Source: Carboxylicivirga longa (GTDB lineage Bacteria > Bacteroidota > Bacteroidia > Bacteroidales > Marinilabiliaceae). Taken from it: a stretch of DNA of 64,000 nt. The notes beneath the pieces were generated by a model. That model saw nothing but the letters and a program-made list of their open reading frames with translations, did no database searches and was not told the DNA's origin. The stretch is taken from the NCBI RefSeq assembly GCF_050589825.1, contig NZ_JBNGOZ010000006.1, forward strand, positions 170,377-234,376, written 5' to 3'. A program made the position numbers and the translations under genes. Shown here piece by piece: positions 1-9,452 of this stretch (the first letter of the stretch is position 1; each line of letters begins with the position of its first letter).

Positions 1-3000
1 TTTCCGCTCAGTCATAAAATAAATAAGCGGCACAATCAACAGTGTTAATACGGTGGAGGCAATAGTTCCGCCCATCAACGAGATGGCCAGTCCCTGAAAG
101 ATAGGATCAAACAAGATCACTACGGCACCAATTACCACGGTTCCGGCTGTAAGTAAGATGGGGGTTGTTCGCACAGCACCGGCTTCGATCACGGCTTCAC
201 GCAATGCCACACCTTCATTAAGGCGGATATTCACAAAATCGATAAGCAGAATGGAGTTACGCACCATAATACCGGCCAGCGCAATCATTCCAATCATTGA
301 TGTGGCAGTAAAGAAAGCATCGAGCATCAGGTGTCCCAACACGATACCCACCAGCGACAGGGGTATGGCCACCATCATTACAAAAGGAACTTTCAGGTTC
401 TGAAACCAACCCACTATCAGCATATAAATAATGACCAGCACCACGGCAAAAGCGGTACCCAAATCGCGAAATACCTCATAGGTAATCTGCCATTCGCCAT
501 CCCATTTCAGGCCGAAGTTATTTTCTACAAAAGGCTGACCATTATAAAACTCCTCTATGCTGTATCCTTCGGGCAACTTAATCTCATCCATGCGCTTACT
601 CATATCCAGGATGGCATAAACTGGACTCTCCAGCTCACCGGCCACATCGGCCGTTACATACACTACCTGCTTTTGATTTTTACGATAGATACTTTTTGCC
701 TTAGGAGCCTCACGGATATTTACCAGATCACCGATCACCACCATATCGCCCTGCTGCGACCTAAGACTTACCTTCTTCAGATCATCGAGGCTGGTTCGAT
801 CAGCCTCGTCCAGGCGTAAGGTAATACCCACTTGCTGATGGTCGTTTTCGGCATAGAGCGCCGATACGCGGGCTCCCCGTAAAGCCATATTCATGGCCTG
901 TATAATCTGCTGAGGAGCAATACCACTCAACATGGCTTTTTCCTTATCCACATCAAAAGTGTATTCAAGCTGCTCATCTTCCATCATCCAGTCTATATCC
1001 ACCACACTCTCGGTATCGGCAAACAATCGTTTCACCTGCTGCGCCACCTCACGCTGTGCTGCGTAATCGGGACCGTAAATCTCAGCTACCAGGGTTGACA
1101 TCACCGGGGGTCCCGGGGGTACCTCCACTACTTTTACATTGGCATTAAACTTACGCCCGATATCCTGCAATCCTGACCGCAAAGCCTTGGCAATGTCATG
1201 CGACTGCAAGTCACGTTCTTTCTTTGATACCAGGTTCACCTGAATATCAGCAACATTGGAACCACGACGCAGGTCGTAGTGACGCACTAAACCATTGAAA
1301 TTAATGGGCGCCGAAGTACCTACATAGGTCTGATAGTTAGTTACCAGGTCGTGTTGACGAAGGTAAGCGGCTAACTCCTTAGTTACATTGGCAGTTTGCT
1401 CAAGGGTAGTACCCTCTGGCATATCAATCACCACCTGAAACTCATTCTTATTATCGAATGGCAGAATCTTAACGGTAACGACCTTAAATAAAAACAGACT
1501 GGCGGAGGCAAACAGAAGCACCGTAACCCCTCCGATGAACACCCAGCGTTTCATCGGGCTCTCAATCATGGGGCGCATGGTTTTATCATACAAGCGGTAG
1601 ATCAGCGTCTTCTCAAGTGAATAGTCCTTTTTATCATCGTCACCATCATCGTGCTTCAGCAGTCGATAAGCCAGCCACGGAGTGATCATCAGGGCCACCA
1701 GTAAGGAGAAGATCATGGCAATGGAGGCACCAATGGGCATCGGACTCATGTAAGGTCCCATCATACCCGACACAAATACCATGGGTATCACAGCGGCAAT
1801 CACTGTAAAGGTAGCCAGTATGGTTGGATTACCCACCTCATCGATGGAACGCAGCGCCGCCTGCCAGAAAGGCAATTGCTTCATTTTAAAGTGGCGGTGC
1901 ATATTTTCCGCAATAATAATCGAATCGTCCACCACAATACCCGTTACAAATACCAGGGCAAATAGGGTAATACGGTTCAGGGTATAATCCAGGAAATAAT
2001 AGCTAAACATGGTAAGGGCAAAGGTGATGGGCACAGAGATAAAAACCACCAGACCACCGCGCCATCCCATGGCCAGCATCACCACAAAGGTAACAGCCAC
2101 AATGGCACCCAGTAGGTGCATCAGTAACTCTCCTACCTTATCCGAGGCTGTCTCGCCATAGTTACGGGTTACCTCCACATTAATATCGGCAGGCAAAAGC
2201 TCTTCGCGCAGCACCTCCACTTTCTTATTAATCTGCTCGGCCAAACGCATGGCATCAGCCCCCCGTCGCTTGGCAATGGAAATCGTTACCGCCGGGTATT
2301 CGCCGGCATTAACTTGCTGCTGCTCGCTGGCTTGTCCGTATCCAAAAGCCACATAAGCGCTGGGTAAGGCCGGACCATCTTGCACGGCGGCTACCTGATG
2401 CAGGTAAACGGGTGACTGCTGATAGACGCCCACCACCAGATTTTCCACTTCGGGAGCCGACTGAAAAAACGAACCGGTTCGCACAGCATACTCCTCGTTA
2501 TTGCTACTGAAACTACCCGCTGATACCTGCTGGTTAGCGGCCTGCAACTGCTGCGTAATCAGCAAGGGATCGAGGGCAAAAGCCGCCATCTTATCACGAT
2601 CAAGCGCTACTTTTATTTCTCGATTACGACCCCCTATTACCTTGGTTTCCGACACATCTGTAATTTTCTCTATTTCAGCCGTGAGCTCCTGGGCTACCCG
2701 CTTCAGCTGATAGTCATCATAGGTCTCACTCCAAAGTGTCAAGCCCATTACGGGCACATCATCGATGGATCGTGTTTTAACCAGCGGCATGGTAACGCCC
2801 GCCGGCATCTTATCCATATTCTTAATCAGCTCATTATACAGCTTAACCAGGCTTCGCTCAATATCTTCGCCCACGTAAAACTGCACGATTAACATGGCCT
2901 GCTCCGACATGGACTGAGAGTACACATACTCCACACCCTTTATGTTGGAAACAATTTTTTCAATGGGTGTCACTACCTTCGATTCAATCTCTTCGGGGCT

Positions 3001-3177
3001 GGCTCCCGGGTACCCAACAAAAATATCGGCGATGGGCACATCAATCTGTGGCTCCTCTTCGCGGGGTGTCAGGTACGAACTATAGACCCCAATGATCATA
3101 AAGGCGACCATGAGCAGGGGTGTCAGTTTCGATTTTATAAACATCCGGGCTAAAGTCCCGGCAAATCCTGTTTTCAT
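1..3177 (-). CDS. RND-family efflux pump permease, 3' end outside window
   Basis: Inner-membrane proton-driven pump of a tripartite efflux system. I translated it by hand from the ATG at 3177; the frame stays open for 1059 codons to the window edge, so the C-terminal end is missing, probably only a short tail because family members are about 1020-1080 residues. An N-terminal membrane segment is followed by a large periplasmic loop. The fourth-helix proton-relay pair is present as Asp417-Asp418 in GIVVDDSIII, and a second hydrophobic half follows, ending in IYFMTER at the edge. It lies 27 bp after the adaptor gene and is the last visible gene of the operon. Substrate cannot be told: the sequence fits the broad AcrB/HAE-like group as well as CusA-like pumps. 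Confidence 0.93.
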   Translation of the reverse strand, partial: MKTGFAGTLARMFIKSKLTPLLMVAFMIIGVYSSYLTPREEEPQIDVPIADIFVGYPGASPEEIESKVVTPIEKIVSNIKGVEYVYSQSMSEQAMLIVQFYVGEDIERSLVKLYNELIKNMDKMPAGVTMPLVKTRSIDDVPVMGLTLWSETYDDYQLKRVAQELTAEIEKITDVSETKVIGGRNREIKVALDRDKMAAFALDPLLITQQLQAANQQVSAGSFSSNNEEYAVRTGSFFQSAPEVENLVVGVYQQSPVYLHQVAAVQDGPALPSAYVAFGYGQASEQQQVNAGEYPAVTISIAKRRGADAMRLAEQINKKVEVLREELLPADINVEVTRNYGETASDKVGELLMHLLGAIVAVTFVVMLAMGWRGGLVVFISVPITFALTMFSYYFLDYTLNRITLFALVFVTGIVVDDSIIIAENMHRHFKMKQLPFWQAALRSIDEVGNPTILATFTVIAAVIPMVFVSGMMGPYMSPMPIGASIAMIFSLLVALMITPWLAYRLLKHDDGDDDKKDYSLEKTLIYRLYDKTMRPMIESPMKRWVFIGGVTVLLFASASLFLFKVVTVKILPFDNKNEFQVVIDMPEGTTLEQTANVTKELAAYLRQHDLVTNYQTYVGTSAPINFNGLVRHYDLRRGSNVADIQVNLVSKKERDLQSHDIAKALRSGLQDIGRKFNANVKVVEVPPGPPVMSTLVAEIYGPDYAAQREVAQQVKRLFADTESVVDIDWMMEDEQLEYTFDVDKEKAMLSGIAPQQIIQAMNMALRGARVSALYAENDHQQVGITLRLDEADRTSLDDLKKVSLRSQQGDMVVIGDLVNIREAPKAKSIYRKNQKQVVYVTADVAGELESPVYAILDMSKRMDEIKLPEGYSIEEFYNGQPFVENNFGLKWDGEWQITYEVFRDLGTAFAVVLVIIYMLIVGWFQNLKVPFVMMVAIPLSLVGIVLGHLMLDAFFTATSMIGMIALAGIMVRNSILLIDFVNIRLNEGVALREAVIEAGAVRTTPILLTAGTVVIGAVVILFDPIFQGLAISLMGGTIASTVLTLLIVPLIYFMTERK

Positions 3178-3204
3178 CGTAATATCATTTATAAGGTTAG
3201 GTCA

Positions 3205-4281
3205 TTATTTTATCTGTAATTTGGCACCGTCGAAAAGGCGTCCTTCTGCCGAAAGAATCAATCGATTCCCTTCATTCAGACCGGATAACACCTCTATTTT
3301 ATCACCATAAGTCTTACCCAGGCGCACCCAGCGCAGCAAGGCCTGACCGGCGTGACTCACTGTCCATACACCCATTAACTGACCCCGTTTTACAATACGG
3401 TCGTTGGGAACTAACAATTTACTTTCCTGTCCTTTAAAATGCTGCACATGGGCAAATACACCGCTTCGGATTACATCCTTTTGATCTTCGGCAGGTTGCA
3501 AGGCAATGCGTGCATCGAACTGCGATCCTGAGAAACGGCTGGACGGACTAATGTGAGAGATACTACCTTTGATGGCCTGCTTGCAGGCATCGATAAACAC
3601 CTCTACGGTATCGCCTTTCTCCACCTTATAAATCTCCGACTCGGGTATTTTAGCGCGTACCTCGAATAAACCGGGCGCTTCAATGGCCAGCAGGGGCATG
3701 CCCGGATTGGCCATATCACCGCTATCAACAAATTTTTGGGTGATTACCCCATCGTAGGGCGCACGAATATTGGCATAGGACAGCATCTCCACGACCTCAT
3801 CCTTTGCTTTTTGAGCGGCTTCCAACTGTGCCTTAGTCATTGCCAGATGCACGGTTATATCATCCAACTCCTTTTGCGTAGCACTTTTGCTTTTATACAA
3901 GGCCGTGATACGCGAAAAATCCTCTTTGGCATGCTTGTAAGCGGCCTGAGCCTGAATGATATTGGCCTCTACCTGCTTTTCTTTCGCTTGTATGTCGTTA
4001 CTGCGAATGGCTATTAGCAGCTGGCCCCGGCTTACCTTATCCCCCTCGCGCACCAGTACACGACTAATCTGTCCCATGAGACGGGTACTTAAAGTGGACT
4101 GATTAACGGAAGCTACCGATCCGGTGTACTGAAATTTCTTAGCAACGGTTGACGAAGCCAGGGTTTCAGCCTCTACCTGAATGGCCGTTCCCTCTTGTCC
4201 GCTATCGCTCTGCTTAGCGCCGCAAGCCTGCATTGCCATGCCTATAATTATAGTAACGATGATTAAATTAAGTGATTTCAT
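3205..4281 (-). CDS. RND efflux periplasmic adaptor (HlyD/membrane fusion family) lipoprotein
   Basis: Links the RND pump to the outer-membrane channel. The N-terminus has a lipoprotein signal ending near MAMQACGAKQ, so the protein is probably lipid-anchored. Residues of about 55-95 form the first half of the lipoyl/barrel-sandwich domain (TLSTRLMGQISRVLVREGDK), about 95-165 a coiled-coil hairpin rich in Ala, Lys and Glu, and about 165-210 the second lipoyl half (ANIRAPYDGVITQKFVDSGD). A beta-barrel and membrane-proximal domain follow. At 358 residues it is the usual length. It sits 39 bp downstream of the TolC-like gene and 27 bp upstream of the pump gene, so the three are one operon. Confidence 0.94.
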   Translation of the reverse strand: MKSLNLIIVTIIIGMAMQACGAKQSDSGQEGTAIQVEAETLASSTVAKKFQYTGSVASVNQSTLSTRLMGQISRVLVREGDKVSRGQLLIAIRSNDIQAKEKQVEANIIQAQAAYKHAKEDFSRITALYKSKSATQKELDDITVHLAMTKAQLEAAQKAKDEVVEMLSYANIRAPYDGVITQKFVDSGDMANPGMPLLAIEAPGLFEVRAKIPESEIYKVEKGDTVEVFIDACKQAIKGSISHISPSSRFSGSQFDARIALQPAEDQKDVIRSGVFAHVQHFKGQESKLLVPNDRIVKRGQLMGVWTVSHAGQALLRWVRLGKTYGDKIEVLSGLNEGNRLILSAEGRLFDGAKLQIK

Positions 4282-4320
4282 TGTTATCGTATTTTTTTGT
4301 TTTTGGAATGATTAATTTGA

Positions 4321-5649
4321 TTAACGAAGAGCCTCGGAGGCTAACATCTGGTATTTAAAAACCGCCACATTGTAGTGATAGATGGCGTTCATGTACTTCA
4401 GTTGACTCTCTTCTGCCTTTGCTTCGGCCATCAGCAAATCAGAAGTACGCTCCATGCCCTGATGATAGCGGTTGGTGCGTATGCGCATGGACTCATGTGC
4501 TTCCTGTGCGGCCAGCTTGTAGCTCACTAGTTGACTCTCGGCCACGGCTATATCACGGATAGCCTTTGAAAGTTCCATATTTTCCTTCTCTACATAATCC
4601 TGGTAAGCAATCTGTGCCTTATTATAATGCGCTTTCGACTGCTTATATTTACCCAGGTTGCGCCCGCCATTAAACAGGCGCCATTGCAACTTCAGGCCTA
4701 CCATGTAACTGTCGGAGTCGAAACCACCCAAATCAGCATCATACATATTGTACATACCAAAAGCATTAAGGCGCGGTGCAAACTTCATCAGGTCGCTCTT
4801 CGACATTTTCTTGTGCGCCTCAAGACCATACTGCATGGCCACTACATCGGCACGATTTAGTACGGAGGTGGCATTGTCGAAAGAAAAAGACACTTGTGTG
4901 ATGGAGTCGGTTATTTGCAAAGGCAGATCAATGGGTCGTCCCATCAGAAAATTCAGGGTCTCCTTCACGCTTTTTACCTTATTCTCTGCTTCTTGCACCC
5001 CGGCTACCTGTTCATGGCGACGTACCCGGATGGCCATTACATCTGCCTCTTTCAAATAACCTTGTTCCAGGTTATCCTCGGCCATCGACAGATAGGCCTC
5101 GGTAGCCTGATAGGCTTTGTTCATAACTGCCACACGACCTTGCGCCAGCTGCAGTGCATAGTAGGTCTGTTTCACCAAAAAAGCCACATACTCGCGGGTG
5201 TATTGCGTCTTTTGTTCGGTGGCTTTAAGCTGATTATTGGCCGCCCCTTTGCCCATCCAGGCATCCACATTAATTAAAGGTTGTTCAATTAGTACTTGTG
5301 TGGCAAAATGATTAGTCTGCCCGGGGTCGTTGATCAGTGCAGGATCAAAGTCGGCCATGGTGATGCCCTGCTGCTGCAATTTGAAACCAAAGGCATACAG
5401 CGGGTCGTTGGAGCTGCTGTAGGCACCTGATACTTCCACTGCGGGTAAAAAAGCAGCATTGGCTTGTTGGTTTCCAGCCTTAGCAGCCGCCACATCAGCT
5501 AAAGACTTGCGAATTTCCCTGTTATTTTCCGAAGCCATATCTAAGGCATCCTCTAAGGAAAAAGCCGTGCGTTCGGCCGGTTCCTGACCAAACAGTGTAT
5601 AGCCTGTCAGGGTGAAACAGACTACCAGCAAGCTTTTCATGTAATTCAT
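4321..5649 (-). CDS. TolC-family outer-membrane efflux channel
   Basis: Outer-membrane exit duct of the efflux system, first gene of the operon. After a signal peptide (MKSLLVVCFTLTGYTLFGQ) come the two repeated TolC helical regions, with the typical start FSLEDALDMASENNREIRKS and the second-repeat signature of Ala- and Gln-rich long helices near the C-terminus. The frame is open further upstream to an ATG at 5700, but that codon lies within a base or two of the expected transcription start of the TATGTTTG promoter at 5705-5712, and the extra residues (MENVTNDNG...) would precede the signal peptide. I therefore prefer 5649 (MNYMKSLL); 5640 is also possible. About 442 residues. Confidence 0.92.
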   Translation of the reverse strand: MNYMKSLLVVCFTLTGYTLFGQEPAERTAFSLEDALDMASENNREIRKSLADVAAAKAGNQQANAAFLPAVEVSGAYSSSNDPLYAFGFKLQQQGITMADFDPALINDPGQTNHFATQVLIEQPLINVDAWMGKGAANNQLKATEQKTQYTREYVAFLVKQTYYALQLAQGRVAVMNKAYQATEAYLSMAEDNLEQGYLKEADVMAIRVRRHEQVAGVQEAENKVKSVKETLNFLMGRPIDLPLQITDSITQVSFSFDNATSVLNRADVVAMQYGLEAHKKMSKSDLMKFAPRLNAFGMYNMYDADLGGFDSDSYMVGLKLQWRLFNGGRNLGKYKQSKAHYNKAQIAYQDYVEKENMELSKAIRDIAVAESQLVSYKLAAQEAHESMRIRTNRYHQGMERTSDLLMAEAKAEESQLKYMNAIYHYNVAVFKYQMLASEALR

Positions 5650-5704
5650 AGTTCTATTATTTTGTTTGTTTATTCCGTTATCGTTTGTGACATTTTCCAC
5701 GTCA

Positions 5705-5735
5705 CAAACATATATCTAATTTTCTACATATACAA
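5705..5735 (-). promoter_or_regulatory. Promoter of the efflux operon
   Basis: On the minus strand, TTG (5735-5733), 20 bases, then TATGTTTG (5712-5705), a perfect match to the Bacteroidota -33/-7 consensus TTG-N19/21-TAnnTTTG. The predicted start is close to 5698, giving a leader of about 50 nt to the preferred tolC start at 5649. Confidence 0.62.
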
Positions 5736-5751
5736 CATTCTATATGTGTAG
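5724..5751. promoter_or_regulatory. Inverted repeat overlapping the efflux promoter, candidate operator
   Basis: ACATATA (5726-5732) and its reverse complement TATATGT (5741-5747) are separated by 8 bases, with flanking CTAC/GTAG that extend the symmetry imperfectly. The repeat covers the -33 element of the operon promoter. This geometry fits a TetR-type repressor site; no such regulator gene is in the window. The remaining sequence up to 5929 is AT-rich and holds nothing else I recognise. Confidence 0.45.
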
Positions 5752-5929
5752 ATGTTTAAATTGTTTTTATCTAACTGATAAACTGATCAATAAGATTGAA
5801 GTATTTACAGATATCACGATATTTTTATTAAGATAGGAAGAAAAACTTATTTAAGTATATTAAATTCTTAATTTTTAAGAAAAAGTGCCATCATATCCCA
5901 CAGAAAGTTTTTAAGCTGTATTCTTTAAT

Positions 5930-5937
5930 TATCTTTG
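5930..5937 (+). promoter_or_regulatory. -7 element of the promoter for the S1-domain gene
   Basis: TATCTTTG matches TAnnTTTG exactly and lies 20 bases before the ATG at 5957. The -33 region is only a T-run near 5908-5912, not a clear TTTG. Confidence 0.45.
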
Positions 5938-5956
5938 CGTCCTATTTAAGAAAGAT

Positions 5957-6781
5957 ATGATTGGTAAATACAATACACTCAGAGTCGTAAAAGAAGTAGA
6001 ATTTGGTATTTATCTCGACGGCGGTGAGCTGGGTGAGATATTACTGCCCATCCGGTACGTGCCCCCCGGGCTAAAGCCCGATGATGAGCTGGAGGTATTT
6101 ATCTATCTGGATTCGGAAGATCGTGTAATCGCTACCACGGAAGAACCGTATGCCACCATCGGTGAGTTTGCCTACTTGAAAGTAGTATCGGTGAATAAGA
6201 CCGGTGCCTTTTTGGATTGGGGACTGATGAAGGATTTGCTTGTGCCCTACCGCGAACAGGCTGAACGCATGAAAGAAGGCCAAAGTTATGTGGTGTATGT
6301 TTACCTTGATGATGAGAGCCGACGCATAGTGGCTACCTCCAAACTCAACTCGGTGCTGGACAACCTGATGCCTGAATACGAAGAAGGCCAGGAGGTGGAG
6401 TTGATGGTAATTGACAAAACCGATATGGGCTATAAGGTATCGGTGAATAATCTGCACACAGGATTACTCTATCATAATGAGCTATTTAAACCTATCAAGA
6501 TTGGCGACAAGTGCAAAGGGTACATCAAAAAAGTAAGGGAAGATGACAAACTGGATATCACCCTTGAAAAACCCGGCTATGAAAAAATTGGCGGCCTCGC
6601 TGCCGAAATACTGGACAAGCTGAATGCCAAGGGCGGTGCGTTAGCCGTTTCGGATAAGAGCCCGGCCGAGGTCATTTACAAAATGTTTGGCACCAGTAAG
6701 AAAAACTTTAAAAAAGCCATTGGCACCCTTTATAAGCAACGATTAATTAGTATTGAGGACAATCAAATAAAAATACTGTAA
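5957..6781 (+). CDS. cvfB: CvfB-like S1-domain RNA-binding protein
   Basis: Predicted cytoplasmic RNA-binding protein of 274 residues. It carries tandem S1-like OB folds: about 1-65 (GIYLDGGELGEILLPIRYVP), 66-135 (AYLKVVSVNKTGAFLDWGL) and 145-215 (VELMVIDKTDMGYKVSVNN), then a C-terminal winged-helix-like region ending KKNFKKAIGTLYKQRLISIE. This is the architecture of CvfB/YitL of Gram-positive bacteria, whose Staphylococcus member affects virulence-factor expression; the role in Bacteroidota is not established. It is monocistronic and divergent from the efflux operon. The ATG at 5957 is the only sensible start. Confidence 0.88.
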   Translation: MIGKYNTLRVVKEVEFGIYLDGGELGEILLPIRYVPPGLKPDDELEVFIYLDSEDRVIATTEEPYATIGEFAYLKVVSVNKTGAFLDWGLMKDLLVPYREQAERMKEGQSYVVYVYLDDESRRIVATSKLNSVLDNLMPEYEEGQEVELMVIDKTDMGYKVSVNNLHTGLLYHNELFKPIKIGDKCKGYIKKVREDDKLDITLEKPGYEKIGGLAAEILDKLNAKGGALAVSDKSPAEVIYKMFGTSKKNFKKAIGTLYKQRLISIEDNQIKIL

Positions 6782-6882
6782 ATACTTCAGAATTCTTTAT
6801 TAACGAATAAAGAGTAAAATTCAAAATTACCATTTAGTTTAACACGGAAAAGAGGAGCACCATCTGGTGTCAGTGAAGAAAG

Positions 6883-7461
6883 ATGAAAAAACTGATTTTA
6901 ATTTTATTATGCAGCATTACCCTATCAGGGTTACAACTACAAAAGGCCAAAAGTCAAACACCTAACCCCCACACATCAAGTCAAATACACGCATTTAGCA
7001 TGCAATTGTATAACACAGTTGGCTACACCGATATGGAAGCCAGCTTTTGGTTAACAGCCTTAAAAGATGCCCGCCATAATTTTAACTTACGATTGGCACA
7101 TGAGCGTTTTGAAGGCCAATATTTTGGAATTGGACTAGGCTACGGTTACGAAGTACGTTTAAACAAGCAGGTACTTTTACCTTATTTCACCTACAATCAT
7201 GATGTAGAAACCGGGGACAACAGCGCCCTGGTAAATGGCTTGTACTATTCCTATGGCGGTCGCTTTGATTTTGCTCTGGGAACCACTTCGAACTTTGGTG
7301 CCATAGGCTATAACAATAATTCATATTGGGTAGATGCCTATTACAATATTAAAGCCTATGGTGGCATTCAGTTGGGAATGGAATACTGTCGTATGAGTGA
7401 TTCAAATGATGCCTATTATGGTATCATCTTCCAAAAAACACTCTGGAAACGCCGTAATTAG
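6883..7461 (+). CDS. Small exported protein, possible outer-membrane beta-barrel, function unknown
   Basis: 192 residues. A signal peptide (LILILLCSITLSGLQLQ) precedes a mature part of alternating polar and aromatic residues rich in Tyr, Gly and Asn, for example LLPYFTYNHDVETGDNS and FGAIGYNNNSYWVDAYYNI. It ends in a short basic stretch KTLWKRRN rather than a C-terminal Phe. The pattern suggests 8 or so beta strands of a small outer-membrane barrel, but I recognise no family. It stands alone 100 bp after the S1-domain gene and has its own terminator, so it may be expressed separately or by read-through. Confidence 0.72.
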   Translation: MKKLILILLCSITLSGLQLQKAKSQTPNPHTSSQIHAFSMQLYNTVGYTDMEASFWLTALKDARHNFNLRLAHERFEGQYFGIGLGYGYEVRLNKQVLLPYFTYNHDVETGDNSALVNGLYYSYGGRFDFALGTTSNFGAIGYNNNSYWVDAYYNIKAYGGIQLGMEYCRMSDSNDAYYGIIFQKTLWKRRN

Positions 7462-7536
7462 AAAATTACAAATAATCCACGTGCTGGCATTATGCTATGC
7501 CACTAGTGATATAAGCAAATAGCATCAGACATAGGT

Positions 7537-7570
7537 AGGGGCGTAACGAAAAGTTTACGCCCCTTATTTT
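7537..7570 (+). terminator. Rho-independent terminator after the small exported protein
   Basis: AGGGGCGTAA (7537-7546) pairs with TTACGCCCCT (7555-7564) around an 8-base loop and is followed by TATTTTT on the plus strand. The remainder of 7462-7693 shows only a 6-bp hairpin near 7484-7501 without a T-run. Confidence 0.8.
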
Positions 7571-7693
7571 TAATGACCCAGACAAAGCGCTGCTGTGCAG
7601 GCTTGCTTTCTGCAATATGTCAGGACACGATGTACTGAAAAATTTTCATACAGGCTCGTCCTAACGCGCCTAACTATGAAGGGCTAAAGGGCC

Positions 7694-9229
7694 CTAAGTA
7701 AGCGCCAACCAGGAAGCGCTGCTGTTATAATCAACAATGACCTGACTGATATTCTGCGCCGAAAAAGAACTTAAAAGTCGTTGTACATCCTGCTTTAAAT
7801 GATCTATAGCCCCCTTAGTCAGGTCACTCGCAAACCCTTTATTTCTTAAGGCCAGCACTTGATTCATTGCAATCAGATGGCTAAAAATCTGCCCCATTTC
7901 CACCAGCTTACGCTGCGGCATATTTACATTCAAATCAAAGTTAAGTAAATCTTTTACCAGCTGTGCTGCACCCTGCGTTAGTTGATAATCTTTTATAAAC
8001 CTAAATAAATTGCGCATCTTAAGTTTACGCATTATTTTAAGTACACTCTCTGCTATTTGGGAGTATAACATGTCATTAGAACCTTCGAATATCTGAAAAG
8101 GCCGACTATCAACGATACTTCGCCCTGCAATATGATTCAGCGTGTAACCCTTCGCTCCTACTAGCTGTAGTAAACTTTGTGAGGCACCTTGCATCATATC
8201 AGTAGATAATGCCTTAACTGCATTGGCTTCAATACCCATCATTGACAAATCGTTTGACAAACCGGCTTTTTCGCTACTATTCGCACAAAATGCTGACACA
8301 GTGGTAAAATAGGCTTGCAGCTGACTAATGCGATGCTGCACCTGATCGTAGGCTAACAACGATTTCCCTCCAACAAAACGCAGATTACAATGCTGTATGG
8401 CTTCATCGAGCATACGTTGAATAAAGCCAATGGCCATACCCGGAAAAGACATACGGCTGCGATGCAAGAGGTCGAGCATAAACTTAACGCCAGATTGCTC
8501 GGGCACCAACTTCTGTACTGCCGGAATATGAACATCAATCTTATTACGACCATAGGGTATTTGATACAAACCAAGGTTGTTGAACAGCTCTTCTACCACA
8601 ATACCCTGCTTGGGCTGAGTAACATCGCATATAAAAAAATCCAGATCGCGCGCCAAACGATTATTACCTGTATCCTTCCGTGCTGTTAACAACCAAAAAT
8701 CTGCCCAGCCCGTTAAGCCGGCCCAATGTTTAGTGCCTTTTAAATGGGCACCTTCCTCGTTCTCGGTGTAGGCAGTGCGCATGTTTAAGGCATCACTGCC
8801 AAAATCGGGCTCGGTAATCATGAGTCCCCCCATGTTTTGCTGTTGCACAAAGCGCTTGAGCACCTCTTTTTTACTTTCTGTCTGCCCTGCTTTAATTACT
8901 GGTTGTAAAAAAAGAGCCATATTAATACCAAAGGTGAGCGAAAGTGCCAGGGACTCGTAAGAGGCTGCAGCCATTAAGGCAATACTCTCACGCGCATCGC
9001 CACCAAGACCTCCATATTCGGTAGGTATAATGGCTGAAAAAGGATTAACCGACATGATTTCGCGCATCACAAACGGCGGCATACCTCTGTTGGCGCTCCA
9101 CTGCTCAATATCGCTGCGCTGGTGATACACGCTTTTCATTTTCTCCTTTAATGCAGTGATAAGCTGATCAAATTGCTTACTGGGCTGCGCCTTTTCAAAT
9201 TCTAACTTTTCTGATTCTTGCATGGACAC
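7694..9229 (-). CDS. Acyl-CoA dehydrogenase family flavoprotein
   Basis: FAD-dependent alpha,beta-dehydrogenation of an acyl-CoA thioester is the family reaction. Domain order is typical: helical N-terminal domain, then the beta-domain with MITEPDFGSDALNMRT and the tight motif KGTKHWAGLTGWADFWLLTA (FAD and substrate contact), then a helical C-terminal domain. The expected catalytic Glu is seen in FQIFEGSND. At 511 residues it is about 130 longer than classic short- or medium-chain enzymes, with an added C-terminal helical region after the FEGSND motif. It is monocistronic; no beta-oxidation partners are nearby, so the substrate is unknown. Start at 9229 gives MSMQESEK; Met3 is an equal alternative. 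Confidence 0.88.
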   Translation of the reverse strand: MSMQESEKLEFEKAQPSKQFDQLITALKEKMKSVYHQRSDIEQWSANRGMPPFVMREIMSVNPFSAIIPTEYGGLGGDARESIALMAAASYESLALSLTFGINMALFLQPVIKAGQTESKKEVLKRFVQQQNMGGLMITEPDFGSDALNMRTAYTENEEGAHLKGTKHWAGLTGWADFWLLTARKDTGNNRLARDLDFFICDVTQPKQGIVVEELFNNLGLYQIPYGRNKIDVHIPAVQKLVPEQSGVKFMLDLLHRSRMSFPGMAIGFIQRMLDEAIQHCNLRFVGGKSLLAYDQVQHRISQLQAYFTTVSAFCANSSEKAGLSNDLSMMGIEANAVKALSTDMMQGASQSLLQLVGAKGYTLNHIAGRSIVDSRPFQIFEGSNDMLYSQIAESVLKIMRKLKMRNLFRFIKDYQLTQGAAQLVKDLLNFDLNVNMPQRKLVEMGQIFSHLIAMNQVLALRNKGFASDLTKGAIDHLKQDVQRLLSSFSAQNISQVIVDYNSSASWLALT

Positions 9230-9392
9230 TTCTTATAGAAATACACCGATTCGCTTTTAGCAATATGCCTATTCTAGCCAAGACCTAAAAATATTCGTAT
9301 GTATCTCATTAATTAATAACTGCACGAATGTATTCATTATTTTTACACTTTACGCACTTAAGGATGTTTTTATCCCTTATTGTGATTTATTC

Positions 9393-9427
9393 AAAAAAAA
9401 GACCTGCTGGTTGAAAAATCAGCAGGT
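9393..9427 (-). terminator. Rho-independent terminator of hydG
   Basis: On the minus strand ACCTGCTG (9427-9420) pairs with CAGCAGGT (9409-9402), loop of 10 bases, followed by CTTTTTTTT. It lies 25 bases after the hydG stop codon. Confidence 0.88.
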
Positions 9428-9452
9428 TCTTTCCTATGATTAGTCTTAGTTT

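Noticed and set aside
158..819. Plus-strand frames of 81 and 162 codons at the left edge
   Set aside because: They lie antisense to the RND pump gene, which gives a continuous family-typical translation on the minus strand.
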